Shown piece by piece: positions 19,300 through 30,339 of a DNA stretch of 64,000 bases. How positions within the stretch are numbered: position 1 is the stretch's first letter; each line of letters starts with the position of its first letter. The notes under the pieces are model-generated. The model did no database searches. It had not been told where the DNA came from and was given only the letters and a program-made list of their open reading frames with translations. Both the position numbers and the translations under genes were made by a program. The stretch comes from Lepidostoma basale (Eukaryota; Arthropoda; Insecta; Trichoptera; Lepidostomatidae). The stretch covers positions 434,001-498,000 of the forward strand of contig JAHDVF020000864.1 in assembly GCA_022606425.2 (NCBI GenBank). The letters are read 5' to 3'.

Positions 19300-19950
19300 T
19301 CGAGGAGTCCATCACTGATTCCAATATCTGAAAGTTTTTTTAGGACGATTTTGTGGGACGCTGTATCGAAGGCTTTTGCTTTAATTTTTTTTTCTATAAA
19401 ATTTACAAGCTGTTAATTATTTTCATATTATTTTGCTGACTATATTTAGGAGAGAGATTGGCCTGTAGTTGGAAGGGTCGTTTATTTTCTTTGCTTTTGT
19501 GAATTGGAATAATGTTTGCTGTTTTACAATGATCCGGAAAGGTTTTGGAGGTGATACTACAGCTAATGATGTGTGCATGAGGGGTAGCTACTTCTTTGAC
19601 GTATTTTATCGTCTTTGTGTTGAGTCCGTATGGTCCAGAAGCGCATTTATTTATTAATGAATAAATCGATGCTAGTGAATGTTAATTTATTTTTTGTTTG
19701 GAGTTTTGATGAATAGTTTTGAGTAATTGTATCTTTATTAGTATTTAAAGCCTTCGTGAGATCATTTGCTATTTTTTTACCCACATTTGCGAAAAAGTTA
19801 TTTAACCGGTTGGCGATATGTTTCGGGTATGTGATATTTTGGTGGTAATCCTTAATTTCTACAATATCTGTGGGATTACTTTTGTTTATATTGCTTATTT
19901 AATTGATGGGGTTCAAAATTATCTTAGGATCGCATATATTTCTCTAGTTG
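19300..19950 (-). mobile_element. CR1/jockey-like LINE, 5' part
   Basis: Upstream palm and finger pieces in broken frames: GPYGLNTKTIKYVKEVATPH, DHCKTANIIPIHKSKENKRP, KAFDTASHKIVLKKLSDIGI and LLEWFRSYLSG (the KAFDTVSH motif with Asp retained). It runs directly into the 18781-19299 frame through frameshifts. The 5' end fades out near 19950. Confidence 0.75.
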
Positions 19951-20549
19951 CTTCAACTTATTAATAATATCATTATTTTTTGTTAATAAACTTAATATAG
20001 CATTCCATATACATAACTAGACGTTCTAACATTTATAGAATAAAAAAAATCATAATTCAACCACTAGTGTACGCAATTGTTGAAAATTTAATCATCTGTC
20101 ACAGACAAAAAAATGTAACAGTTTGTACAAACTTAAATGCTTAATAGTTCTTAGACTTGTACTTATTCCATATCTCGGCGTTCCCGCTCGGTGTACTTGT
20201 TTAAAATGTAAGCTTATTTACATATCCAATGCTCGAGTGCCATTCTGTCGTCAGGCAGACGAAGTATGTCCCAGTAGGCGCCACTTTGCGTAAATTATTT
20301 TCGTATTTACGAATGGAAAGGCTCCATTTAGTGCATTCCCCGAAATTGTATAATTTGTACAAGTTAGATTACTCTAGTTTCCTTTAAAAAAAGAATTCTC
20401 GCTGAAGAAATAGTCCTATTCTCATAAATTAGCTCCAAATATTAAATAAGCTGAAAGTTTAATATAAAAACTGTGTGTTATATATTTAAAACATGGTTGG
20501 AATGAATATTTATTTTAAGAGTACAATTCATTTTATTTTCAAACAAACA
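19951..20549. other. AT-rich stretch with a small GC-richer patch
   Basis: 20175-20345 is GC-richer (CTCGGCGTTCCCGCTCGG, CCCAGTAGGCGCCACTTTGC) and could be a conserved element. The rest shows nothing. Confidence 0.3.
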
Positions 20550-21043
20550 AATAATCACGCCATTTCCCCGCAGGGGTAGGCAGAGAAAATGGACCGCCAC
20601 ACTACTCTATCCTGGCAAACCTCTCTAGAGTACTCCTCATTCATACAACGAGTCATACACGCACGTCGATTTCTCCGACTTCTAACATGACCAACCTTTA
20701 AAATTTGATTAATTTGGTCATGCCATGTTTTCCTCGATCTGCCTCTACTCCGTAGTCCATTTACATCATTCAAGTATACTTTCTTAACCATTATTTCTCC
20801 ATCCTGCGTTCCATATGTACGAACCATCACAGCGATCCTTTCATAATTTTGTTCATAATACCTTCTAATAACTTCCAATTTTAAAGCTCCATTTCTATTC
20901 TCCAATTCTAAAGCTCCATTCCCTTTGTTACCTGCACCACCTTTCTTTCGACGTCACTATCCGTTCGGCCATCTGCTGTGAACATTCTACCTAAATACAC
21001 AAATTCCCTCACCTTTTCGAAGTTCTCTTCGTTCATACTTATA
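20550..21043 (-). mobile_element. LINE 3' fragment, TTAG family, copy 7 (with RT C-terminal part)
   Basis: 116 open codons give VKKVYLNDVNGLRSRGRSRK, TWHDQINQILKVGHVRSRRN and FSAYPCGEMA. Further 5' (21043-20900) is ENFEKVREFVYLGRMFTADG with RTDSDVERK, the block after the catalytic domain. An internal deletion joins this block to the C-terminus. The TTAG tail has degraded to AAACAAACAAATAATC. Confidence 0.85.
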
Positions 21044-21372
21044 TTATAAACTATAAAGCGTCAGCACAGACTGTTTTATCTCCCAGCATGCAGAACCAAC
21101 CTGCCTCTGGTGATGCTGGTGGGGAGAGCAATCAAACTGCTGAACATGATCGCTTCGGAGATCGATGTCTTTCATATTCGTGAAAGTACATTCAGAAGAC
21201 AAATAGTCTTGACTTTGGAGAGTATTTTGTATTCCTAATGTCGAACCATCTCTCATGCGTTCCTGGTATTATATATTCCTTATGTTTTACCTGTTCTCAA
21301 TAGATGCCTTAAACTATAAAAAATGTTTGTAATGTCTTTTGAGAAAATAAACTGATTTGATTTGAATACACT
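21044..21372 (+). mobile_element. LINE 3' end with (TTGAT)n-type tail, copy T1
   Basis: Shares about 200 bp with the minus-strand copy at 26459-26672 (GCGTTCCTGGTA, ACCTGT..TCAATAGATGCC, TTGTAATGTCTTTTGAG, AATAAACTGATTTGATTTGA) and its 5' part with 24863-24958 (CCTCTGGTGATGC). It ends in ATTTGATTTGA repeats. Probably the 3' UTR of a CR1/jockey-type LINE. It abuts TTAG copy 7. Confidence 0.7.
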
Positions 21373-21619
21373 AATCTCATTAGATGAAGAACATTTGAAA
21401 ATAAATCATATTCGTTCCTCAATACAGTCAAATACGAGTTCAAGTCCTTTAATACACGTAGGCTCTGTGAAATATTTTGTTAGAATATTCTAACATTTAT
21501 TCGTTATCTATTGTAATAAATCATACTATCTCTTTGAAAAAGCAGTAAAAGTAATGTTTCGCCAGTATCCGACAAATCAATTTTCTTTAGCTGATTCAGA
21601 GCATCGTTAGCAATTTGTC

Positions 21620-22085
21620 TAAATTTTTATACTCTATTGGCGTATCCATCGCGAAGTTTTCCGCGCGATGGTGCCACCACAGCGCGGGAACTTTCCCCTA
21701 TTTTCTGCCCCACCGTGTAAGAGTTTTAACCCCTGAGTTTTAACAACTGACGATTCACAGCTACGGTAGAGTAAACTTAACCATGGTTCTTTTTTCACAC
21801 AAAATTCATCAATAAAAATTGATTTTCACTGAACAAAACTTGATGGTTTAGCTCGAGTTCACATTGCCGCCAGGGCATATCGCACTCAGGGACATTGTAA
21901 TATTTTCCGCCCGTCTTTTCGCTGCGAATTTATAAGGTGGAAGTTGCGAATGTTCCCAGCGGACGATTTCAATCGTTCTCCGGTCCGCAGAAGATGCGGT
22001 GTCACTGCTTAAGTAGTTGGGAAGATCGCCGCACTTGAGTTATGATATCTGGAAACTTTCCTTCCCGAACCGGGTGGTGTTTGAA
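21620..22085. promoter_or_regulatory. Long GC-richer block, candidate conserved element
   Basis: About 460 bp of raised GC: TTCCGCGCGATGGTGCCACC, GGAAGATCGCCGCACTTGAG, CCTTCCCGAACCGGGTGG. There is no repeat copy and no long frame. Confidence 0.35.
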
Positions 22086-22914
22086 GTTTATTTTGACTTA
22101 TTGGTTAAAGAAAATTGCACAGCTTGCAGGATTTTTATACAATATTGCGAAATTTCTTAAAGAGCCTCAAACTTTTTTTGTTCTATTCCTTTAGTTTAAA
22201 TGTTATTTTGTGACTGAAAGAATATATTTATATAACTATCATATAGCTTCAATAATATACAATTTATCTTATAAATAAGTGGAATCATAACCATCATCCC
22301 TTTTGTGCTAATAAAGTGTGTTTGTTTAGACTAAATTATGAGATGGAATATATACGCATTTGTGTTTACAGGAGAATTATCTCATCTCATGATAATTACT
22401 TCCTATATCCATTGCTTAGATTTATTTTATTGTTGAAAATTGAAAATTGTCTACTGTTAAATTAGTACACAAGTTTTAATAGGATTAGAAGATTAGTTAT
22501 TTTCTTAACCTCATTCCACCATGTTGCTCTTGCACATACTCTCTTCATCACCACTGATGGAATACATAATTATTCACTTACCTTTCTTCCGAGATAATCG
22601 AAAATAGCTCCCCCAAGCGTTGAAGTTTCCCACTCAACGTATTATGGCTTATCTTCCGCCCAACACCTCTGATCAACTGAGAGCTTCTACATTTACGTAT
22701 AATTGAATTATTTTTTGCTTTGTTACTCAGAATACGTAATTTGAGTATTTTATTACTGCATGTTCCTCGTTTCCATAATAAGGACGTTACATCTCATTTC
22801 AATTAGCCAAATATAATATTGTACGAGTATATTAAGAATACAAATATATTCTCGCTATTTTTTCTTTAAATTTGAAATTTTATTTAAAAAAAACTAATAA
22901 GGAATATCTAAATC
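22086..22914. other. AT-rich non-coding stretch
   Basis: Nothing recognised. Confidence 0.35.
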
Positions 22915-23525
22915 AAATTATTTTTCATCGCTTAATATTACTTTCTTACATCTTTCAGGCAATTTTCGAAATCCGTATTGGAAGAACGATGCGTCTTTTG
23001 ATTTAATCCAGTCATCGACCCATTCTTTGGTATCGTCATAAGGAAAATGTTGATCAGCCAAGTCGCGTGTCATCGATCCAAAAAAGTGGTAGTCCAAAGG
23101 GGAAATATCTGGTAAATAAGGCAGGTGGGGTGGAATTTCCCATTTGAGCGTTTCCAAATCATTTTTGACAACTCTTGCAACATGGGGTCGAACGTTGTCA
23201 TGCTACAAAATAACTTTGTCGTGTTTGTTAGCGTATTGCGGTATTTAAGCTTTCAATGTTCTGCTCAAACGCATCAATTGCAGTATATAGCGATCTCCTG
23301 TAATGATTTCATTGGGTTTGAGTAGCTCATAGTACACCCTACCGAGCTGATCCCTTCATATCTAGAGCATGACCTTGGAGCTATGGATATTCGGGTTTGG
23401 TGTTGATGTTGACATAACCAGGCTTTCCCATGTTTTTTTCGCATTGGATTGTCGTTGCGAATCCACTTTTCATCACCAGCCACAGATTTGTTTTGGGTAT
23501 AACATCAAAAGCTCCAGAACAAAAC
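22915..23525 (-). pseudogene. mariner transposase fossil (C-terminal half)
   Basis: Cut-and-paste DNA transposase remnant on the minus strand. It reads AGDEKWIRNDNP, LGRVYYELLKPNEIITGDRY, ILQLMRLSRTLKA, then HDNVRPHVARVVKNDLETLK and LPDISPLDYHFFGSMTRDLA. The catalytic Asp of HDN (codon 23197-23199) and the Asp of LDYH (codon 23092-23094) are separated by exactly 34 residues, the mariner D34D signature. There is an in-frame stop just before HDN and frameshifts near 23330 and 23400. The N-terminal DNA-binding half is missing. Non-functional. Confidence 0.9.
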
Positions 23526-23758
23526 CTAGTTATTTATAAACCAATACGTTTAAAATCAGGGTTGCACCTGATATCGTCTATCTACATTTGCACAAGGATA
23601 GAATAATTAAAAATGGCGAGTTCCTTGTTTCAACCTTTTAACTCTCGTAAGTGATTTGTATGTAATATATATAGCAATGAATGTATTATATCAGTTATAC
23701 CAAAATTCGTGTCTCAACAGTTTTTTATCCGTAACTCGAAACACATTAACTTTTAAAT

Positions 23759-23812
23759 AATAATGTTGTTAAATGAAATTTCATGGTAGAAGTCCATTGT
23801 AAATAACGAAAA
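23759..23812. repeat. Short repeat shared with the 29.3-30.2 kb element
   Basis: GGTAGAAGTCCATTGTAAAT with AACGAAAAT matches GGTAGAAGTTCATTGTAAAT with AATGAAAAT at about 29802-29830, together with upstream GTTGTT..TGAAATTTC. LINE copy 8 begins immediately afterwards, so it probably inserted into a copy of that element. Confidence 0.6.
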
Positions 23813-23965
23813 TAACTAACTAACTGACTAACCATCACGCCGTCTCCCCGAAGGGGTAGGCAGAAAAAATGGACTGCCACACTTTAACCGAAGAGGCACT
23901 CCATCCTTCTTTACATTTACATTAAACCTTAAAAAACAAACATACGTATTATTTTATCTCAATAA
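23813..23965 (-). mobile_element. TTAG-tailed element, copy 8 (short composite form)
   Basis: The end is an intact TTAG LINE tail (AACTAACTAACTGACTAACC then CATCACGCCGTCTCCCCGAA). After TGGACTGCCACACTTTAA it departs from the LINE into GGCACTCCATCCTTCT, shared only with copy 2. This supports a distinct short element using the same tail. Confidence 0.7.
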
Positions 23966-24340
23966 ATTTGTTTCGGTTGTTATAACACTTACATATTCTA
24001 TAATTATTTGCGAGGACAATGAAATATAACTTTTTTTCTCCTTAAAACTATCAAAGAACTTATTAGGGTATTTTCAACGGGGTGTAAACATATTATAACG
24101 TGGTAAAATATGATCTTATTTCTCGCTTTGCTCTGCGTCGCCATCTTGCAGCAATTATTTTGTCTAGTCATGACGCCATGACAGACGTTTGAGTTACGGC
24201 TGTCTAATATCTGCCAGTACAATTAGAAGAACGGAACATTTGAATAATAGTCATGTGGAACTATTGGCTTACATCTTGAATGTTTCGCCATTTTGACTGT
24301 GGTAAGGATTTTATAATACAAAAATATTAAAAACACAATA
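23966..24340. other. AT-rich non-coding stretch
   Basis: The 72-codon minus frame at 24004-24222 has no recognisable domain. Nothing else seen. Confidence 0.3.
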
Positions 24341-24590
24341 CGACTAACTCACCTTCACGCCATTTCCCCGAAGTGGTAGGAGAAAATAATGAACCGCCAC
24401 AGTTTTTTTCCAGACATACTTTTCTTGATTCCACAATATTCATACATCGTGTAGTGCACACAAGTCAATTTTCCCGGCTGCCCACGTAGCCGACAGTTAA
24501 TATTTGATTGGTTTCTCAGTCTTACTCTATTGTTTGTGTCATCTTAATGAACCTTTCATTTCTTTTGTTTATAACGCTTTCATTCGCCCA
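24341..24590 (-). mobile_element. LINE 3' fragment, TTAG family, copy 9
   Basis: CGACTAACTCACCTTCACGC, CATTTCCCCGAAGTGGTAGG and CATTCATACATCGTGTAGTG match copy 1 with many changes. It continues to about ACCTTTCATTTCTTTTGTTT (the MKGS region). Confidence 0.75.
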
Positions 24591-24862
24591 CAGTTAACTT
24601 ATTTATATTTTGGCTTACAAACATATTTAACTAATCCATAATACATGCGTCTACCATAAGGGATCTCATTTTCTTTCATACAATATTGATTACGAAAAAA
24701 GAATACAATAATTTTGAAATCATTTTATTTTGGGGAGAATTGCCACACTTCGTGTAGAAACGACTTGATTTGAAGAAAAAATAAGTAGTCGCATATAACT
24801 TCGCCTAACTCCATTTTGGGGAATATCTATTGAATGTTCCGAATGGGTTTCTTTGACACATC

Positions 24863-24958
24863 TATAGACTTTTTTACTATCCAACATGTAGAACTAACCT
24901 ACCTCTGGTGATGCCAGTATGAATAGCAGTCAAACTGCCAAACTTGATCGTTTAATAT
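24863..24958 (+). mobile_element. LINE 3'-region fragment, family T, copy T2
   Basis: AACCTACCTCTGGTGATGCC, then GCAGTCAAACTGCCAAACTT and GATCG, match 21090-21160 (AACCTGCCTCTGGTGATGCT, CAATCAAACTGCTGAACATG). Confidence 0.65.
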
Positions 24959-25922
24959 AGCGAAATTATTGTTTTTATTAATGTATAATTGTTCAAGATA
25001 CGAATACTCCAAATATACGAGATTGTTCAGCTTTTGAAATTGCTCTCTTATGTTCCTAAAGCAAGGTATACTTCTAAACTTGCAATATCTATTAGTTTAT
25101 TGAAGGTAAAAGCGTTAACACTGTGAAATTTTGTTGTAATTTGGAATAGAAATAATAATACTGTTTAATCCACTTTTATTTATTAAATGTTTTTACAAAT
25201 TTAACACATTTAATCAGTAAATGTAGATAAAACAATGTTATTAATAAAAAATTTATCTATGTCTTTAAGGAAAAATAAATCAAATAAGTTTACTTCGGTT
25301 ATTTTGTATTGTGTATAAATTTCTACAGATTTTCAAATCATTTCGATTAGACGTGCTAATTTACTTTCTTTTGTATACCCCATTATTCACTCTTGAAGGC
25401 TTTCGTTAAATACTCGTACGTAAACGGAAAAGTTGGCCCCGAGAGTTGATCCAACTAAGTTTAAATAACTTGACGATGTGTAGCCCAGATTCGCCAGTCT
25501 TTCTCACTGATCGATTACCCCTTTCCCACTATCAGTGAGGTTATACAGAGCACGGAGTACTTCACGTTCGTAGGTAGTCACAGTCTCGCCTGAACTCGGG
25601 AATAAATCACACCGAGGCATTTGAACACCTCTAAGATTTACTTCACAAGTTGAAAAGAAACGCTGTTTTTTGTTTTATTTATAAAGATGCACTGATCTTA
25701 CTTAGCTAGTTAAATTTATAAGAACCATTATCTTAGTAATTGTACATTATTACTTCGTTTTGTGTTTATTTTTTGCTTAGATTATCTTCCAAGGATTTTT
25801 CTTTTACTCACTCTAAAGAGAGGACTTATTTTATTTTTATGTACTATATTAAGAATCACGTTATTATTATTAGTGTAAATTAAAACACTGTTTTTGCCTT
25901 GTTTCCGTGGTGTTATACTTTC
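24959..25922. other. AT-rich stretch with a GC-richer patch at 25430-25620
   Basis: The patch (TGTGTAGCCCAGATTCGCCA, CACAGTCTCGCCTGAACTCG) has no repeat or coding similarity and could be a conserved element. The rest shows nothing. Confidence 0.3.
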
Positions 25923-26217
25923 GAAATATATCGACTAGCTAACTAACTAACCATCACGCCGTCTCCCCGAAGGGGTAGGCAGAAAGAATGGACTGCCACA
26001 CCTTTCTTTCCTGACATATTTCTCTCGCTTCCTCAACATTCATACATCGTGTCATGCACGCGCGTCGATTTCTCTGACTCCTCACATGGCCGACATTTAA
26101 TATTTGATTTATTTGATCGTGCCACGTTTTCCTCGGTCATCCTCTATTTCTGGTTCCATTTACATCATTAACATATCATTTTTTTCCGTGTAGTCGCTAT
26201 ACACGGAAATATATCGA
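25923..26217 (-). mobile_element. LINE 3' fragment, TTAG family, copy 10, with target duplication
   Basis: Nearly identical to copy 1 over 225 bp and flanked by GAAATATATCGA at 25923-25934 and 26206-26217 (12-bp target duplication). The LINE part is 25935-26180. Between it and the right duplication is CCGTGTA-GTCGCTA-TACACGG, a small perfect hairpin not found in other copies, perhaps filler added at 5' end joining. A recent insertion. Confidence 0.85.
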
Positions 26218-26458
26218 TAATTCTCAATTTAAAAATAAACTGTTTCAGTAAATAACTATAGAATCTCACTTAAACAAAAAATCATCAAATAAAATTTTCT
26301 TCGATATTTTTTATTTGTTTTTATATAAGTATATCAGTATCAAAAATGTATTATATTTATGCATTTTCCAATAGTTTCTCTAACTGATGAGGATCTTGAC
26401 CCTGGGAAGAATCCAAATATCACAGAATTTTCCATCAGCATGATTGGTACTATTAAAT

Positions 26459-26672
26459 GATCAAATCAAATCAAATCAGTTTATTAACTCAAAAGACATT
26501 ACAAACAGGAAAAATGTTTAAGGCATCTATTGAGTACAGGTAAAATATTATAAAAATACAACATAGTACCAGGAACGCATTAGAGATGTAACATTAGGAA
26601 GACAAGATACTTTCTAAAGTCAAGAGTATTTGTCTCCTGAATGTACCATCACTAATATGAAAGACGTCTCTG
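26459..26672 (-). mobile_element. LINE 3' end with (TTGAT)n-type tail, copy T3
   Basis: Reverse complement of the 3' half of copy T1, starting at the tail (AATCAAATCAAATCAGTTTA) and running to CATCACTAATATGAAAGACG. The 64-codon frame at 26630 is by-product. Confidence 0.7.
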
Positions 26673-27940
26673 TGATAAGCAGACACGTCTTTTATCTGGT
26701 TTGTCCATCGAGTGGAAGACGTGTTTCTTCTCCGGGAACTGTCTACAATATTGTAGATTTTCAACCACCAGTCACGTTTTGTGATTGTATTCCCAAAGTA
26801 CTGAAGGTGTACTATTTTCTTTAACCCTTAACGTACCGTGTTCAAAACAAAACGCTCGCTCCCATGTGGTAAGTTCAGTTTACCGCTAACTTTATCTAAA
26901 TATCAAGCATATGACTCGATGAATCAAAATTTAATTTATGTCATCTTGTAGAGAATTTCATTAGGAATAGATCGATATCTATAACATACATGGATTATTT
27001 GAAAAACATATCATTATTATTTTTTTTCTGGAACCATGCGATTTCTGATATGGAATGCGTCACGGCATACGATCGACTAAAATCAGGTATAAACAAGCGC
27101 CGCGCGGCGCGGCCCACTAAAGGCACCTAGGCAAAATGTATAGTACGTTCAAGACAACGAGTACGTATTAATATTTGTCCCTTTTGGTAAAGTGTTAATA
27201 TTTTCACAGTTCTGATATTATTAAATTGCGTCCTGCGTTTCCGTCCACAGTCGGTATTAATTCGTACATATTGAAAAGGCCAAAGATATAATTTATAATA
27301 CTTCAAAACAGCGAGTAAGTATTTGTCACTTTTGATAAAGTTGTAAATATTAACAAAACAAATTCTACCTTAACACGAATGAAGGTGAGGGCAGTCTTAG
27401 AAAATATTTTTTTTTGGGATGAAGGAAGTAATTTTTGCTTTTTTTTTATTACGAAATATTGAGAACACTTCAATGGAGGATTACAATTTTTTTTATAATA
27501 TTAGGGTCCATAGGTTTTAAGAAAATCAACTTTAAATTGGCAGTGAAAACTCAATTGACCACATGGCAACGCGACGGTTAAGAAAAAGTTCGACAAAAAA
27601 TTAAGACTCGGGTACCTTTTTAGATACCTTTCAGTGCTGAGCTAAGATATTATGGATTATTTTATAAAAATGTATTCTTTTATGCCCTTAAAAATACAAT
27701 TATTTAAATCTTAATTAAAAATTTGCGTCCACTTCTGTATATGTATGTTGTAAATCTATTCGGATAGATATTTTTATTCAAACAAACGACCCGTGCACTT
27801 TCATTTCAAAGTTGATCGCTTTAAGTCCACTCTAAAAACTAGAACCGGGTAAGCCTCTCCACGTACGCGTGTGTAATTTGAAAGTCAGTAATCCCTAAGC
27901 CCTAAAACTATCTCGGGTTTCAGGGCACAGACGTGCGTCA
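26673..27940. other. AT-rich stretch with degenerate direct repeat
   Basis: 27138-27210 and 27294-27365 look like diverged copies (TATAGTACGTTCAAGACAAC / TATAATACTTCAAAACAGC; TTTGTCCCTTTTGGTAAAG / TTTGTCACTTTTGATAAAG), period about 156. A CGCCGCGCGGCGCGGCCC palindromic GC patch lies at about 27100. Otherwise nothing. Confidence 0.35.
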
Positions 27941-28100
27941 AACTTGATACAACGATTATCCTTTACCACTCTCTGGAACCGGCTCCTCCCTCCCTTCTTG
28001 TATCTGTCTCCTCGCGCCCACCGCTTGCGGAGTCAGCCTGCCTTGGAATTAGCTCTGAATTTCGGGTCAGCTGGATTGCCTGCTTGGATTATCCAATCAC
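27941..28100. promoter_or_regulatory. GC-richer island, candidate conserved element
   Basis: CGGCTCCTCCCTCCCTTC and CTCGCGCCCACCGCTTGCGG. The + frame 27944-28159 covers it but shows no domain. Confidence 0.25.
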
Positions 28101-28265
28101 TGTCTTGTACTCATATGATGCATGTTAATATTATATGGGACATAACATATCTATATTAAATTGTGTCGGTGCCAAGATAGAAACTCATCCATCATTTATG
28201 TTATTCTGATTAATTTTTACTTCGCAATGGTTGCGATATTTATTAAAGATACTAACTACCACACG

Positions 28266-28440
28266 AATTTGCTTCTTCTTCTTATACTATCATACATCCG
28301 TGATCCATAAGGCTTCAATGGTCCTTCTCTTCCCGATGCCTAACGCCATTCCATGATAGGCCTGCCGCCTTAGCCTCATCTTGCAGAGTCCTTCTTTAGA
28401 CGGCTATAATTCTGCCTTGCTTCTTCTTTCCACCCACAAT
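28266..28440 (-). mobile_element. LINE 3' end with (GAA)n tail, copy G2
   Basis: + strand CTTCTTCTTCTTATACTATC, then CATTCCATGATAGGCCTGCC. The minus translation gives GLCKMRLRRQAYHGMALGIG and an ending in YKKKKQ as it enters the AAGAAGAAG tail. The same layout as G1 and G8, though the body differs. Confidence 0.5.
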
Positions 28441-28646
28441 TAATGTATAGAAACATTGACTTTGTATTTTAAAATATTGATTCAATACAATTCAAGTAAT
28501 ATTTCAAACTTTATCATGTGCAATTTTTATTTTACCATAAATTATCAAAGGTTATCATTATTTTTGGTCAGTTTTAATTTTCGTTTAAATGCTCACGTGT
28601 TTTTACTAAACATTGTGCTTTTTAGATAATTTTTAAATTAAGAAAA

Positions 28647-28827
28647 TTATATATCATTTCATGTCGGCCATGTAAGGAGTCAGAGAAATCGACGCGCGTG
28701 CATGGCACGATGTATGAATGTTGAGGAAGCGAGAGAAATATGTCAGGAAAGAAAAGTGTGGCAGTCCACTCTTTCTGCCTACCCCTTCGGGGAAATGGCG
28801 TGATGATTAGTTGGTTAGTTATATATC
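28647..28827 (+). mobile_element. LINE 3' fragment, TTAG family, copy 11
   Basis: The + strand matches the reverse complement of copy 1 closely (GTAAGGAGTCAGAGAAATCG, GAATGTTGAGGAAGCGAGAG, CTACCCCTTCGGGGAAATGG), then ATTAGTTGGTTAGTTA. Flanked by TTATATATC at 28647-28655 and 28819-28827, a possible target duplication in AT-rich DNA. Only about 160 bp was copied. Confidence 0.8.
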
Positions 28828-29334
28828 TTTTAATATATATTATATTATATAATATCACTCAGGATTAACTTTCTCTGTGAGCAAGAGTTTATAATTTGAT
28901 AGCATAGATCACCCCAAAGATTTTAGCGTATATTATATTTTAATTAAAATTTTGTCGAATATTATTTTCAAAATAAACCCAGCGATTAATACGACCTTGC
29001 ATCGTAGGGTACACGTTTTGGCTTGGGGTTTTCCAAAGTAAAATTTTAGCTCTGGGCTACATATAATATTATTATACTATCTCCAAGATGCTAATTAAAT
29101 AAAGTACTCATATATGCGTACCTTCGTATCTACTCATGTATTAATACAAAGTTCGATCAAAGAGTTCTATTTGCATATATTTCCTAAGGGATGAATAAGG
29201 CACATTTTCTTAATACATAAGGCAACTGAATATTAATTTAATGATAAGGAATTTTTTTGGCACAAGTTTTATATTAAAAATTATTATCTTATGACGTTCT
29301 ATTTTTTTATTAATTAACATCAAGATTCAAAATC
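28828..29334. other. AT-rich non-coding stretch
   Basis: Nothing recognised. Confidence 0.35.
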
Positions 29335-30185
29335 TATTTGTCGAACATGGTGGCCCTAAGCATATGGGCAAAAAATAATTTTATATTTTTGTATGTCTCA
29401 CCCAAATTTGAAAAAAAATATATAAATTATATACGAAGTTATCGTCATATTTGTTGGACCCTGTTCCATAAGTGGTACTTTGCGGTGACCATTATAACTT
29501 CTTACAGGTTCATCTAAAATCATTCAAATTGTGTGTTAGTGTGCCTGATCGAAGCTTTTTTAATTTTGAAAATAAACAAAATGCCGGCCTCCGATAATTT
29601 ACATACGGATTTTCTAGGAAAAATGCAACAGTTGATGATTGTTTATAAAAAAATAGAAGTTTTTAAAATAAAAGAAATCGATCGATCAGGCACTAGATTA
29701 ACTATTAAACCTGTAAGAAGTTATAATGGACACCGCATTATGGAACAGGGTCCAACAGATATGGCGATAACTTCATATTGATGTTGTTGATTGAAATTTC
29801 TTGGTAGAAGTTCATTGTAAATAATGAAAATAAAATAAAAATTATTAAGAATTTTTCTATGTTGATTTTTAATGTAAAATCTAACTAACTATTAACTTCA
29901 TATATATATTTATTTTTTCAAATTTGGGTCAAATCAAGCTAAAACATCATAGAATAATTTTATATTGTTGGTTTTATCAAATAAATTAAATTACTTATTA
30001 TACAAAAAAACAATATTTTTTGTTTAAATGAAGACCTTCACAGTCTTTAGGGTACCACTTAGAATTATGAGAATGATCAAATTTTTTCTGACATTAGTTT
30101 TCGACCAATTAAAAAAAACTGAGGGGATGAGACATTAAAAAAAAAGTTTAAATATAAAGGCCACCCTAGTCGAACATATAAGAGA
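29335..30185. mobile_element. MITE-like element with long subterminal inverted repeats and internal frame
   Basis: Outer ends GTCGAACATGGTGGCC (29340) and GGCCACCCTAGTCGAAC (about 30158) are inverted. Further in, CCCAAATTTG (29402) pairs with CAAATTTGGG (about 29920). The inner arms are strong: GTTGGACCCTGTTCCATAA at about 29454 is the reverse complement of TTATGGAACAGGGTCCAAC at 29739-29757, extended by TATAACTTCTTACAGGTT. The spacer holds a frame starting MPASDNLHTDFLGKMQQLM (ATG at 29581, context AACAAAATG). Part of the right arm recurs at 23759-23812. Probably a non-autonomous DNA transposon. The superfamily is unknown. Confidence 0.6.
29581..29781 (+). CDS. Small unidentified frame inside the inverted-repeat element
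   Basis: 66 codons from ATG 29581. The first 45 residues (rich in K, D and I: VYKKIEVFKIKEIDRSGTRL) lie in the spacer between the arms. The remainder is translated from the right arm. I recognise no family. It could be a captured gene fragment or a remnant of the transposon's own protein. The low T-run content and normal-looking amino-acid mix distinguish it from random frames nearby. Expression is doubtful. Confidence 0.25.
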   Translation: MPASDNLHTDFLGKMQQLMIVYKKIEVFKIKEIDRSGTRLTIKPVRSYNGHRIMEQGPTDMAITSY

Positions 30186-30339
30186 ACACAAGAGATTATT
30201 TAGGAAGCATTAAATCTATTGTGAATATCGAAATTATTAAATCCAGTGTAAAGTTTCGCATTGAATTGCGTTAACATAAAGGAATTGGTTCGGTTTAATC
30301 AACCCTCAACAAGGATTGCAAAGTTTCTCCCATTATCGA

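Noticed and set aside
22915..23525. Functional mariner transposase
   Set aside because: In-frame stop before HDN, two frameshifts and no N-terminal half.
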